A stretch of DNA of 64,000 nucleotides from Nevskiaceae bacterium (GTDB lineage: Bacteria; Pseudomonadota; Gammaproteobacteria; Nevskiales; Nevskiaceae), in the NCBI GenBank assembly GCA_004298465.1, contig SCRT01000004.1, positions 1 to 64,000 of the forward strand, in the 5' to 3' direction. Positions 1 through 7,800 of this stretch are shown in pieces. The stretch's first letter is position 1, and each line of letters begins with the position of its first letter. The position numbers and the translations under genes were made by a program. The notes under the pieces were generated by a model that saw only the letters and a list, made by a program, of their open reading frames with translations, was not told the DNA's origin and ran no database searches.

Positions 1-39
1 CCAGCGCTGTAGTGTGGTCCTTGATGCTGAACTGCATGG
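1..39 (-). CDS. possible 5' end of a gene leaving the window
   Basis: On the minus strand an ATG at 39 opens a frame reading MQFSIKDHTTAL to the window edge, with GAGG just upstream. The composition looks protein-like, but only 13 codons are visible and no family can be assigned. It would be divergent from the gamma-glutamyltransferase gene. Confidence 0.2.
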
Positions 40-60
40 CCGCCTCGCGCGCGAATCCCT

Positions 61-100
61 AATCGGCATTCTATGGCGTAAATCGGCATTCTATGGCGTA
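61..100. repeat. perfect 20-bp tandem duplication
   Basis: The 20-base unit aatcggcattctatggcgta occurs twice head to tail with no mismatch, in the non-coding DNA upstream of the gamma-glutamyltransferase gene. It could be a recent slippage duplication or a doubled regulator site. Confidence 0.9.
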
Positions 101-117
101 CGCCGGGACGCGGCCAG

Positions 118-151
118 CAATGGGGCCGACTCGATTGATCGAACCCCATTG
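118..151. other. nested inverted repeats upstream of ggt
   Basis: An outer 8-bp inverted repeat (CAATGGGG at 118-125, CCCCATTG at 144-151) encloses a second perfect palindrome, TCGAT-TG-ATCGA, at 131-142. There is no T-run, so a protein-binding site is more likely than a terminator. The binding protein is unknown. Confidence 0.45.
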
Positions 152-271
152 ATTCGGGCGCGAGCCCGTGGATCAGAACTGTAGTAGTGTCGCCAGGGTA
201 CGGGCTGCCGGCGTTTCCGTGGGTGTACGGACGGCGAGGCGGGTAGCCCGGCCATACAAACAAGGCAGCCT

Positions 272-2086
272 GTGAGTCGAATGTTGCACGCGAAAAATCG
301 CATGAAGCTGTGGTCTGGATTCGCGTCGGGTGCCGCGCTGGCGCTGTTCTGGGCGTGTGCGGGGGCGTCTCCCGGCCCCTCGGTTGCCGCGCATCCGCCG
401 GGTTTTGCCGTGGCGAGCGCGACGCGGGAGGCCACGGATGCCGGGGTGGCGATTCTTGAGGCGGGCGGCAATGCGTTTGATGCGGCGGTGGCGGTCTCCG
501 CCGCGCTGGCGGTGACGGAGCCCTACAGTTCCGGTCTCGGCGGTGGCGGGTTCTGGCTGCTGCACCGCGCCGCCGAGGGCGAGGACGTGATGGTGGACGG
601 CCGCGAGACGGCGCCGGCGGCAGCGACCGCCACGATGTACCAGGACAAGGCCGGCAAGGCGATTCCGAATTTGTCGCTGTTCGGGCCGCTGGCGGGCGGC
701 ATTCCGGGCGAGCCGGCGGCACTGGCGCACATTGCCGAACATTACGGAAAGCTGGGGCTGGCGGCGGACCTGGCACCGGCGATTGCGCTGGCAACGAACG
801 GCTTTGCCGTGACGCCGCGTTTCCAAGGCTATGCAGCGCAGATGGCGAAATACCTGTCGCCCACGGCGCGCGCGGTATTTCTGGTGGACGGCCAGGCGCC
901 GCCGGTGGGGCATGTGATCCGCCAGCCGGACCTGGCGGCGACACTGCAGGCACTGGCCAGCCATGGGCGCGACGGCTTCTATGCCGGCCCGGTGGCGCAG
1001 AAGCTGGTGGCGGGCGTGCGGGCCGCCGGTGGCATCTGGACGCCGGAAGATCTGGCGCGTTACCGCGTGAAGCTGCGTACGCCGATCACCTGCTATTTCC
1101 AGGGTTACCGGATCGTGTCGGCGCCGCCGCCGTCAGCGGGAGGCGTCGGCCTGTGCGAGATCCTGCAGCAGCTTGAAATCCGCGGTTATGCGCGCGGCGG
1201 TACGGCCTATGGCGATGCGATGGTGATCGAGGCCATGCGCCGTGCTTACCGTGACCGTGCGGCGTGGCTGGGTGATCCGGACTTCGTGGACATTCCGATC
1301 AACCGGCTGCTGTCGCTCGACTATGCCGGGTTCCTGGCCAATACCACGGCGCCGAACCGCGCCACGCCGAGCGTCCTGTTGCCGAGCCCGTCTGCCATCA
1401 CCGGCCGGGCGCACGTTCCGGTGGGCGCCGTTGTGCATGCCCCGAAGGAAGGGCACGACACGTCGCACTTTTCCATTGTCGATGCGGCCGGCAACCGGGT
1501 TGCGGCGACGGTGACGGTGAACATCCGCTTCGGTTCCGGCTACATGGCGCCGGGTACCGGGGTGCTCGTCAACGACGAGATGGACGACTTCTCGGCCAGT
1601 GTGGGGGCGTCGAACGTCTACGGGCTGGTGGGGTCGCGCGCCAACGAGATCGCCCCCGGCAAGCGCCCGCTGTCCACCATGACACCGACTTTCGTCGACG
1701 GCCCGCACGGCGCGCTGACGCTGGGCACGCCAGGCGGCAGCCGCATCCTCACCATGGTGGCGCTCGGGGTGCTGCATTTCGTGCATGGCGCGAACGTGCG
1801 GCAGATCGTGTCGGCGCCACGCTTCCACATGCAGTACCTGCCGGATCAGGTCCAGTTCGAGCCCGGCGCGTTTTCCCCGGACGAGCAGGTGGAGCTGAAG
1901 CGGATGGGTTACCACCTCGACGCGTTGAAGGAGCGCTACGGGGACATGCAGGCCGTGCTGTGGGACCCATTCTCGAACACGCTGGAAGCCGCGTCCGACC
2001 CGCGGGGCGTGGGCGTGGCCGAGGTGGTGCAGCCGGCCGTCTCGACGCGTGGCCCGGTCCGGCCGCCGTATCCCGGCAACGACTGA
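272..2086 (+). CDS. ggt: gamma-glutamyltransferase (periplasmic, self-processing)
   Basis: Hydrolyses gamma-glutamyl bonds of glutathione and related compounds or transfers the glutamyl group; normally exported and self-cleaved into two subunits. The start used is GTG 272, preceded by AAGG; ATG 281 and ATG 302 are alternatives, and all give an N-terminal signal peptide with a hydrophobic run ending near residue 31. The self-processing threonine is about T397, in HDTSHFSIVD, equivalent to the nucleophile of the Escherichia coli enzyme. Further family motifs are NDEMDDFS, KRPLSTMTPT and GTPGGSR. The 604-residue length is normal. Within this window its substrate could come from gamma-glutamyl compounds made by the ligase near 25.4 kb, but nothing links them directly. 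Confidence 0.93.
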   Translation: MSRMLHAKNRMKLWSGFASGAALALFWACAGASPGPSVAAHPPGFAVASATREATDAGVAILEAGGNAFDAAVAVSAALAVTEPYSSGLGGGGFWLLHRAAEGEDVMVDGRETAPAAATATMYQDKAGKAIPNLSLFGPLAGGIPGEPAALAHIAEHYGKLGLAADLAPAIALATNGFAVTPRFQGYAAQMAKYLSPTARAVFLVDGQAPPVGHVIRQPDLAATLQALASHGRDGFYAGPVAQKLVAGVRAAGGIWTPEDLARYRVKLRTPITCYFQGYRIVSAPPPSAGGVGLCEILQQLEIRGYARGGTAYGDAMVIEAMRRAYRDRAAWLGDPDFVDIPINRLLSLDYAGFLANTTAPNRATPSVLLPSPSAITGRAHVPVGAVVHAPKEGHDTSHFSIVDAAGNRVAATVTVNIRFGSGYMAPGTGVLVNDEMDDFSASVGASNVYGLVGSRANEIAPGKRPLSTMTPTFVDGPHGALTLGTPGGSRILTMVALGVLHFVHGANVRQIVSAPRFHMQYLPDQVQFEPGAFSPDEQVELKRMGYHLDALKERYGDMQAVLWDPFSNTLEAASDPRGVGVAEVVQPAVSTRGPVRPPYPGND

Positions 2087-2093
2087 CCGGCTT

Positions 2094-2121
2094 CGGGAAG
2101 GCCGCGTGAGCGACCTTCCCG
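2094..2121. terminator. hairpin between convergent genes
   Basis: CGGGAAGG (2094-2101) and CCTTCCCG (2114-2121) form an 8-bp stem in the 48-bp gap between two convergent genes. No T-run follows on either strand, so it is at best a weak bidirectional terminator. Confidence 0.4.
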
Positions 2122-2134
2122 GCCCGGTGCGGAG

Positions 2135-3769
2135 TCAGGTCAGAACGAAGCCCTGGTAGCCGCTTTCCTTCGCTTCGTTGCAGGCCTGCTGGTAGGCCAC
2201 GTCGCCGCCGAGATAGGTGACGAGGCGGCGGGTCTTGCCGTCCACGTTCGTGCCCATGTACCAGGATTTCGTGCGTGGAAACAGGGTACTGTTGGCGATG
2301 GCGTCGTGCTGGGCAACCCAGGCGGCTTCGTATTCCGCCGTCGGTTCGATCGAGTGCAGGCCGTGGTCGTCCAGATACTTGATGGTGTCGATGATCCAGT
2401 CCGCCTGCTGGCACAGGCAGGTCTGCATGTTGCAGAACGCGGCCGAGGGCGCCAGCGGTGCGCCGGTGGTGAAGAAGTTGGGGAAGCCATGCACCTGCAG
2501 GCCCAGCGTGGTGCGCAGATCCTTGTCCCAGTAGTCCTTCAGCGTCTGGCCGTCACGCCCGCGGATGTCGATGCGGGTGAAGGCACCGGAGCCGCCGTCG
2601 AAACCGGTGGCAAAGACCAGGATGTCCAGCGGGTATTCCCTGCCGCTGGCGAGCCGCAGCCCGTTTTCGGTGATCTGCGCCACCGAGTCGGTGCTGACGT
2701 CCACGAGGTCCACGTTGTCGCGGTGGTAGGTTTCCAGGTAGCCGGTGTCGAGCGGTACGCGGCGCGTGCCGAAGCCGTAGGTCGTGGGAATCAGTTTCGC
2801 TTCGAGTTCGGGGTTGTTGATGCGCTTGCGCATCTTGCCGGTGACGAATGCCGTGACTTCGGCGTTCACCTTTTCGTCGATGAATACTTCCGCATAGTTT
2901 GCGGCGACGAAGCACAGCGAGCCTTCCGCCCACATCTGTTCCAGGAACTTGTTGCGCTCCTCCGGCGGGCGGTCCCAGTAGTTGCCGGTTTGCAGGTCGG
3001 TATGGAAGCCGGCAAAGGTTTCCCGCACGCGCTTGCGCATGGCCTCGGCGTTGCGGCGGTAGGCGGCGTTGTCCTCGGCCGTCAGCTTCGGATTGCGCAT
3101 CGGGATCGAATACTGTGGCGTGCGCTGGAACACCGTCAGGTGTCGGCACAGCGGCGCGACGGTCTGGATCACCTGGATGCCGGTGGCGCCGGTTCCCACC
3201 ACGCCAACGCGCTTGCCAGTGAAGTCCACAGGTGCGTGCGGCCAAGCCGAGGTGTGGCACACCAGGCCCTTGAAGTGCTCGCGCCCCGGGCACGGGTCCT
3301 TCAGCGCTGCGGAGAGCATGCCCACGCAGCCGACGAAATACTTCGTCTCGTAGCGTTCGCCGTTGGCCGTGGCGATCTGCCAGGTCTGCGTGGCTTCGTC
3401 GTAGACGGCGGAATCGACATGGGTATTGAAGCGGATGTCCTTGCGCAGGTCGCATTTGTCGGTAACGAAATTCAGGTAACGCTCGGTTTCCGGCTGGGCC
3501 GGGAACAGTTCGCCCCAATCCCATTCGTTGAGCACTTCCTGCGAGAAGAAGTACTGGTAGATGTAGGCCTGCGAGTCGACACGGGCACCGGGGTAGCGGT
3601 TCCAGTACCAGGTGCCGGCAACACCGCCGCCGGCTTCGAGGCAGATGACTTTCTTGCCGGCTGCCCGCAGGTGGTACAGGGTGTAGAGGCCGGCGACGCC
3701 GGCCCCGACGACGATGGCATCGTAGTGGTTGGGGTGCGCCTTCACGGCGCGGGTCTGGGCTGCATTCAT
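2135..3769 (-). CDS. Baeyer-Villiger flavin monooxygenase
   Basis: A 544-residue FAD/NADPH monooxygenase of the cyclohexanone/cyclopentadecanone type that inserts oxygen next to a ketone to give an ester or lactone. It shows an N-terminal FAD Rossmann motif GAGVAG (about residues 22-27), GTWYWNRYPGARVD, the Baeyer-Villiger fingerprint FKGLVCHTSAWPH, and a second NADPH-binding GTGATG. The start is ATG 3769 because GGAGG lies eight bases upstream; ATG 3784 and an upstream ATG at 3850 lack a comparable site. The gene is monocistronic between convergent ggt and the MFS gene. The substrate is unknown; cyclic ketones from steroid or terpene breakdown would fit the rest of the window. Confidence 0.9.
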   Translation of the reverse strand: MNAAQTRAVKAHPNHYDAIVVGAGVAGLYTLYHLRAAGKKVICLEAGGGVAGTWYWNRYPGARVDSQAYIYQYFFSQEVLNEWDWGELFPAQPETERYLNFVTDKCDLRKDIRFNTHVDSAVYDEATQTWQIATANGERYETKYFVGCVGMLSAALKDPCPGREHFKGLVCHTSAWPHAPVDFTGKRVGVVGTGATGIQVIQTVAPLCRHLTVFQRTPQYSIPMRNPKLTAEDNAAYRRNAEAMRKRVRETFAGFHTDLQTGNYWDRPPEERNKFLEQMWAEGSLCFVAANYAEVFIDEKVNAEVTAFVTGKMRKRINNPELEAKLIPTTYGFGTRRVPLDTGYLETYHRDNVDLVDVSTDSVAQITENGLRLASGREYPLDILVFATGFDGGSGAFTRIDIRGRDGQTLKDYWDKDLRTTLGLQVHGFPNFFTTGAPLAPSAAFCNMQTCLCQQADWIIDTIKYLDDHGLHSIEPTAEYEAAWVAQHDAIANSTLFPRTKSWYMGTNVDGKTRRLVTYLGGDVAYQQACNEAKESGYQGFVLT

Positions 3770-3858
3770 CAGGGTATCCTCCATAGGTTGTGTGGCCTTT
3801 TCGATACCGGGCCTTCCTTCCAGTGTCTGCATGCGGGGGGCCGGATGCAAGTCGCATG

Positions 3859-5103
3859 CTACCGGGGAGCGTGGTCGCGGACGGCCCGCAGTTCAGGCGT
3901 CAGCTTTTCGTAGCGTGCGAAGACGCGCTGGTAGATGACCAGGTAGGCCGCCTGCAGCCCGGCGGCAATGTAGAACGGCACGCCGAGGAAGCCGCCGCCG
4001 AACAATGCGCCGGCGGCAAGCGGGCCGAACGCACGGGCGCTCTGGCGGGCGAGGGAAGAGGCCGTAGCGGACAGCCCGCGGCGCGCGTCGGACACGAGGC
4101 TGAGTTCGAGCGCCTGGCGTGCGCCGGCGGTCCCGCGGTTCAGCGCGGAACGGGCGACGAGCAGCCCGGCGGCGATGGCGAAGGTCGGGGCCAGCGGCAG
4201 GGCCACGAGCAGCCCGACGGCCGTGGCCCGGATCAGGACGACGGTCCTGACCAGGTGCCCGTTGCGGACCAGCCGCCCGGTTGCGAGCGAAGTGAGGCCA
4301 GCGCACAGGAACGAGGCTGCAAGCACCGGCCCGATGCGCGCCGGGCCCACGCCGAAGCGCACCAGGAACCAGTAGGTGAGCAGCGGCGTCACGAGCCCGA
4401 TCGCGGCGCCGTTGATGGCGGTTACGGCGGCGATTTTGGCGATGCGCCGGGTTTCCTCGCCCCGTGGTGGCGCACTCGGCGCGGGCGGCTGATGGCTGGG
4501 TTCATGCAGCGACAGGAGCACACCGAGCGTGGCGATGGCGGCCCCGGCGACCAGCAGGAACATCGGTCGATAGGCCGTCGCGCCCGGCAGGGCAGCCTGC
4601 CAGATGGCCGGCAATGCGGCGGCCAACGCACCGGCGGCCATGCCGAAAGCGCCGACAGCGGCATTCAGGCTGAAGATCGCGCCACGCCGGTGGGCGGGTG
4701 TGACGCGCGCCAGCCACGCCTGCTCCACCGGCGAGAATGGCCCAGCCCCTCCGTTCATCCCGCGTCCGAAGCCGCCGCCGAGGGCTGCGAGAATCAAGGC
4801 CCAGCCGGCAGGCGTGGCCAGGGCCAGTGCCGCACAGCCGACCAGCAACGTGTCGTAGGCGAGCAGGAAGGTGCGCCGGCCGTAGCGGTCGCTCAGCGGG
4901 CCGACGAACAGGGTCAGCGCCGCCTGCGTGATGATGATGCCGGTGAACAGGGCGCCGATCTCTACGCCGCTCCAGCCCAGTGCATCCAGGTACAGCGGAA
5001 AATCCACCACCAGCACGCCCTGACCAGTGCTGCGCAGTGCACGCGTCAGGATCAGCCGGCGGCGCGAGCGGGTGTCGTCGCGCGCGTCCGGCGCGTCGCT
5101 CAC
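3859..5103 (-). CDS. MFS transporter
   Basis: A 414-residue inner-membrane protein with about twelve hydrophobic segments and the MFS loop motif between helices 2 and 3 (GPLSDRYGRRTF). It probably works as a proton-driven exporter; the cargo cannot be told from sequence. The start is GTG 5103, which overlaps the exonuclease III stop in GTGTGAGC (4-bp overlap), so translation is probably coupled. An upstream extension of the frame inside the exonuclease gene is arginine-rich out-of-frame sequence and is rejected. Confidence 0.85.
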   Translation of the reverse strand: MSDAPDARDDTRSRRRLILTRALRSTGQGVLVVDFPLYLDALGWSGVEIGALFTGIIITQAALTLFVGPLSDRYGRRTFLLAYDTLLVGCAALALATPAGWALILAALGGGFGRGMNGGAGPFSPVEQAWLARVTPAHRRGAIFSLNAAVGAFGMAAGALAAALPAIWQAALPGATAYRPMFLLVAGAAIATLGVLLSLHEPSHQPPAPSAPPRGEETRRIAKIAAVTAINGAAIGLVTPLLTYWFLVRFGVGPARIGPVLAASFLCAGLTSLATGRLVRNGHLVRTVVLIRATAVGLLVALPLAPTFAIAAGLLVARSALNRGTAGARQALELSLVSDARRGLSATASSLARQSARAFGPLAAGALFGGGFLGVPFYIAAGLQAAYLVIYQRVFARYEKLTPELRAVRDHAPR

Positions 5104-5879
5104 ACGGGGGCCGCGTCGAAGGTGGCGACCACCGGTGCGTGGTCGGACGGCCGCTCCCAGCCGCGTGGCGTCTTGTCCACGGCGCAGGCGGCGCAGCGTA
5201 CGGCCAGCGGGGCCGACACCAGGATGTGGTCGATACGCAGCCCGAGGTTGCGGCGGAACCCCGCCTGCCTGTAGTCCCACCAGCTGAAGGTGGCTTCCGG
5301 CTGCTCGAAGCGCCGGAACGTGTCTTCCAGCCCCAGCGCCAGCAGCGCACGGAACGCGTCACGTTCGGCGTCCGAGCACAGGATCTTGCCCGCCCACGCC
5401 GCCGGGTCGTGCACGTCGCGGTCGTCCGGGGCGATGTTGAAGTCGCCCAGCACGGCCAGCGCCGGGTGTTGCGCGAGTGCGTTGTCCAGGTAGGCCCGCA
5501 GCGCGGCCAGCCAGCGCAGCTTGTAGGCGTACTTGTCGGCGCCGACTTCCTGCCCGTTCACGACGTAGACGTTTACCAGCCGTACGCCGTCCATGGTCGC
5601 GGCGATCACACGCTTCTGTTCGTCGGCGAAACCCGGGATGTCGCAGACTACGTCGGCGAGGGGGCGGCGCGCGAGGATCGCCACACCGTTGTAGGTCTTC
5701 TGCCCGTTGAAGGCGCAGTGCAACCCGGCGGCGCGGATGTCCTCGGCCGGAAAGACTTCGTTGCGCAGCTTGGTTTCCTGCACGCACAGCGCGTCGATGC
5801 CGGAGTTCTCGCCCAGCCACGCCAGCACTTGCGGCAGGCGAACCTTCAGCGAATTCACGTTCCAGGTGGCGATCTTCAT
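5100..5879 (-). CDS. xthA: exodeoxyribonuclease III (AP endonuclease)
   Basis: DNA repair enzyme of the endonuclease/exonuclease/phosphatase fold that nicks at abasic sites and degrades 3' ends. The family start MKIATWNVNSLKVRL, the metal-binding motif QETKL (around residues 35-39), LGDFNIAPDDRDV and the C-terminal WERPSDHAPV with its catalytic Asp-His pair are all present. At 259 residues it has the usual length. It is the first gene of a two-gene unit with the MFS transporter and is divergent from gpmA. Confidence 0.95.
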   Translation of the reverse strand: MKIATWNVNSLKVRLPQVLAWLGENSGIDALCVQETKLRNEVFPAEDIRAAGLHCAFNGQKTYNGVAILARRPLADVVCDIPGFADEQKRVIAATMDGVRLVNVYVVNGQEVGADKYAYKLRWLAALRAYLDNALAQHPALAVLGDFNIAPDDRDVHDPAAWAGKILCSDAERDAFRALLALGLEDTFRRFEQPEATFSWWDYRQAGFRRNLGLRIDHILVSAPLAVRCAACAVDKTPRGWERPSDHAPVVATFDAAPV

Positions 5880-5937
5880 GACGACATTGTGCCCGTGTGC
5901 TGCCGTGTTCGCCGGGTGGAGGCGGCGGCAGCCTTCG

Positions 5938-5943
5938 TATAAT
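5938..5943 (+). promoter_or_regulatory. -10 element of the gpmA promoter
   Basis: A perfect TATAAT sits 31 bases upstream of the gpmA ATG in otherwise GC-rich DNA. No convincing -35 box lies 16-18 bases upstream. Confidence 0.4.
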
Positions 5944-5974
5944 TCGCGCCATTCTTCACGGACAGGAATGCTCC

Positions 5975-6727
5975 ATGTCGCGCACCCTCGTGCTGTTACG
6001 CCACGGCCAGAGCCAGTGGAATCTGGAAAACCGCTTCACCGGTTGGGTGGACGTCGACCTCACCGCGCAAGGGTGTGCGGAAGCCACGGCGGCAGGTGCG
6101 CTGCTGCGCGATGCCGGGCTGGACTTCGACGTTGCGCATACCTCGGTGCTGACGCGCGCCATCCACACCCTGCAGCTGGCCCTGTCCGCGATGGACCGCC
6201 GCTGGCTGCCGGTACACAAGAGCTGGCGGCTGAACGAGCGCCATTACGGGGCGCTGCAGGGGTTGAACAAGGCCGAAACCGCGGCGCAGCACGGCGAGGC
6301 GCAGGTAAAGGTCTGGCGCCGGTCCTACGACGTTCCGCCACCGGCGATGGCGGAAACCGACGCTGGCCACCCGTGCCACGATGCGCGCTATCGCAACCTG
6401 GATGCGCGCATCCTGCCGGCGACGGAATCCCTCGCCACCACCCTGGAGCGCGTGCTGCCGTACTGGCACGACGCCATCGTGCCGGACCTGAAGGCCGGGC
6501 GACGCGTGCTCGTCGTCGCGCACGGGAATTCCCTGCGGGCGTTGTACAAGTACCTGAACGGCGTGTCCGCAGAAGACATCATGGCCGTCAACATCCCAAC
6601 CGGCGCGCCGCTGGTGTTCGAGCTGAACGACGACCTGAGCGTCACCACGTTCCGCTATCTGGGCGACGCCGAAGCTGTCGCGCGTGCCGCGGCGGCCGTG
6701 GCGGCGCAGGGACAAGCCCGGCACTGA
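5975..6727 (+). CDS. gpmA: 2,3-bisphosphoglycerate-dependent phosphoglycerate mutase
   Basis: Interconverts 3- and 2-phosphoglycerate in glycolysis and gluconeogenesis. The catalytic histidine lies in [12 protein letters not shown] near the N-terminus. [23 protein letters not shown] residues and [10 protein letters not shown] with the second histidine follow, in the order of the cofactor-dependent family. At 250 residues it has the normal length. The start is ATG 5975, with AGGA about ten bases upstream; an upstream in-frame ATG at 5897 overlaps the promoter region and is rejected. Confidence 0.95.
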   Translation: MSRTLVLLRHGQSQWNLENRFTGWVDVDLTAQGCAEATAAGALLRDAGLDFDVAHTSVLTRAIHTLQLALSAMDRRWLPVHKSWRLNERHYGALQGLNKAETAAQHGEAQVKVWRRSYDVPPPAMAETDAGHPCHDARYRNLDARILPATESLATTLERVLPYWHDAIVPDLKAGRRVLVVAHGNSLRALYKYLNGVSAEDIMAVNIPTGAPLVFELNDDLSVTTFRYLGDAEAVARAAAAVAAQGQARH

Positions 6728-6750
6728 CCGGGTTGGAGGAAATACAAAAA

Positions 6751-6778
6751 CGCCGCCCGGTTGGGGAACCGGACGGCG
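6751..6778 (-). terminator. rho-independent terminator for the GlsB-type gene
   Basis: Arms CGCCGCCCGGTT and AACCGGACGGCG (one mismatch) enclose a GGGG loop. Read on the minus strand the stem is followed by TTTTTGTATTT, so it terminates leftward transcription from the gene ending at 6943. It also lies 23 bases past gpmA, where it may act as a hairpin without U-tract. Confidence 0.7.
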
Positions 6779-6780
6779 TC

Positions 6781-6816
6781 ACTGGCTGCAACGGGGGAGG
6801 GGAAAACGCAGCCAGT
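6781..6816. other. second inverted repeat next to the terminator
   Basis: Perfect 9-bp arms ACTGGCTGC (6781-6789) and GCAGCCAGT (6808-6816) flank an 18-base purine-rich loop. No T-run follows. It may add to transcription termination between gpmA and the opposing gene. Confidence 0.5.
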
Positions 6817-6942
6817 ATCCTTGACGTAGCCAGCGGGCAGCAGGGGGGGCTGCGAGTGGCGTCGGGGTGCCAAGAACGAGTGCACTTTAAGGTTGGTTCC
6901 CTTAACTCACGCTGAACGCACCCGAACGGTTCCAGTGCTGCG

Positions 6943-7197
6943 TCACGATCCGGTCTTTTTCCGGACCAGACTGACAATGATGACGAGGACGATGGCCCCA
7001 ACCACGGCCCCGATGAAGCTGCCGATCGGGCCGGCCGTGATGTGCAGCGCGTCCGCCGCGTAGCCAAACAGCAACGCACCGGCAACGCCCAGCAGCGTGG
7101 TGAAGATGAACCCCATCTTGTCGTTCCCAGGGTGGATGGCGCGGGCGACGAGGCCGACGATGAAGCCGATGATCAGAATCCACAACAGATGCAACAT
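6943..7197 (-). CDS. GlsB/YeaQ/YmgE-family membrane protein
   Basis: An 84-residue inner-membrane protein with three hydrophobic segments: LLWILIIGFIVGLVARAI, FIFTTLLGVAGALLFGYAA and SFIGAVVGAIVLVIIVSLV. It has the family's glycine-rich pattern and ends in a short basic tail RKKTGS. Homologues are often stress-induced, but their molecular function is not known. The start is ATG 7197, with AAGGAGG seven bases upstream. It is monocistronic with its own terminator at 6751-6778. Confidence 0.88.
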   Translation of the reverse strand: MLHLLWILIIGFIVGLVARAIHPGNDKMGFIFTTLLGVAGALLFGYAADALHITAGPIGSFIGAVVGAIVLVIIVSLVRKKTGS

Positions 7198-7375
7198 GAG
7201 GTGCCTCCTTGAGAATTTCGGGACGGATGACCGACAGGCGCGAACGTGCGCCGCAGACTGCCTGATTCTGCCCCAACGCCGTGGGGGGTGAAAACTGGGC
7301 ACCGTTGATCTGATGCAAGTGGATGGGGTTTTGTCGGGCCGGCTGGCTTAAAGTCCGGGGCTAGTTGTTCCTGAT

Positions 7376-7699
7376 ATGGAGACCGAGATGGCAAGGACAG
7401 CCCTCAAGGCGGGTGGGCGCTTCAAGAGTGCAACGAGCGAGGCGCAGGTGATGGTGATCAAGGCGCCGGCCGGCGAATTTGATCTGAGCTGCGGCGGTGC
7501 ACCGATGGTGGCGATGAGCGCCACGGAAACAGCAGCGCCCGACGCCGCAGACACCGGCGAGGCCCTGATCGGCAAGCGCTACGTGAATGCCGACGAGTCG
7601 CTGGAACTGCTGTGCACGAAAGGTGGCCGCGGCACGCTGAAGGTGAACTGTGCGGCGCTGGCCATCAAGCAGGCCAAGCAGCTGCCGTCGTCCGATTGA
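7376..7699 (+). CDS. small conserved protein beside an acyl-CoA synthetase
   Basis: A 107-residue soluble protein without signal peptide or membrane segment; start ATG 7376, or ATG 7388. It has an alanine/glycine-rich N-terminus, a motif around LSCGGAPM, an acidic linker, and a C-terminal part with GKRYVNADESLELLCTKGGRGTL. Two cysteines (in SCGG and LLCT) sit in the conserved-looking segments. From memory, similar small proteins occur next to fatty-acid-CoA ligases in actinobacteria and proteobacteria, but I know no function. It lies 101 bp upstream of the acyl-CoA synthetase on the same strand and could be co-transcribed. Confidence 0.7.
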   Translation: METEMARTALKAGGRFKSATSEAQVMVIKAPAGEFDLSCGGAPMVAMSATETAAPDAADTGEALIGKRYVNADESLELLCTKGGRGTLKVNCAALAIKQAKQLPSSD

Positions 7700-7800
7700 T
7701 ACCGGTGAGCATGGAGTGCAAGCGGTGAGCGGCGGGGCGTCCCGCCGTTCGGCTGAAACGGCCTGCCGATCGCCCACTTTCATCCAACGCGGCTGATCCG

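Noticed and set aside
2306..3913. Long plus-strand frame (535 codons) opposite the Baeyer-Villiger gene
   Set aside because: It mirrors the codon structure of a well-supported flavoprotein on the other strand, has no domain, and its composition (Arg/Val/Gly-rich) is typical of antisense frames in GC-rich DNA.
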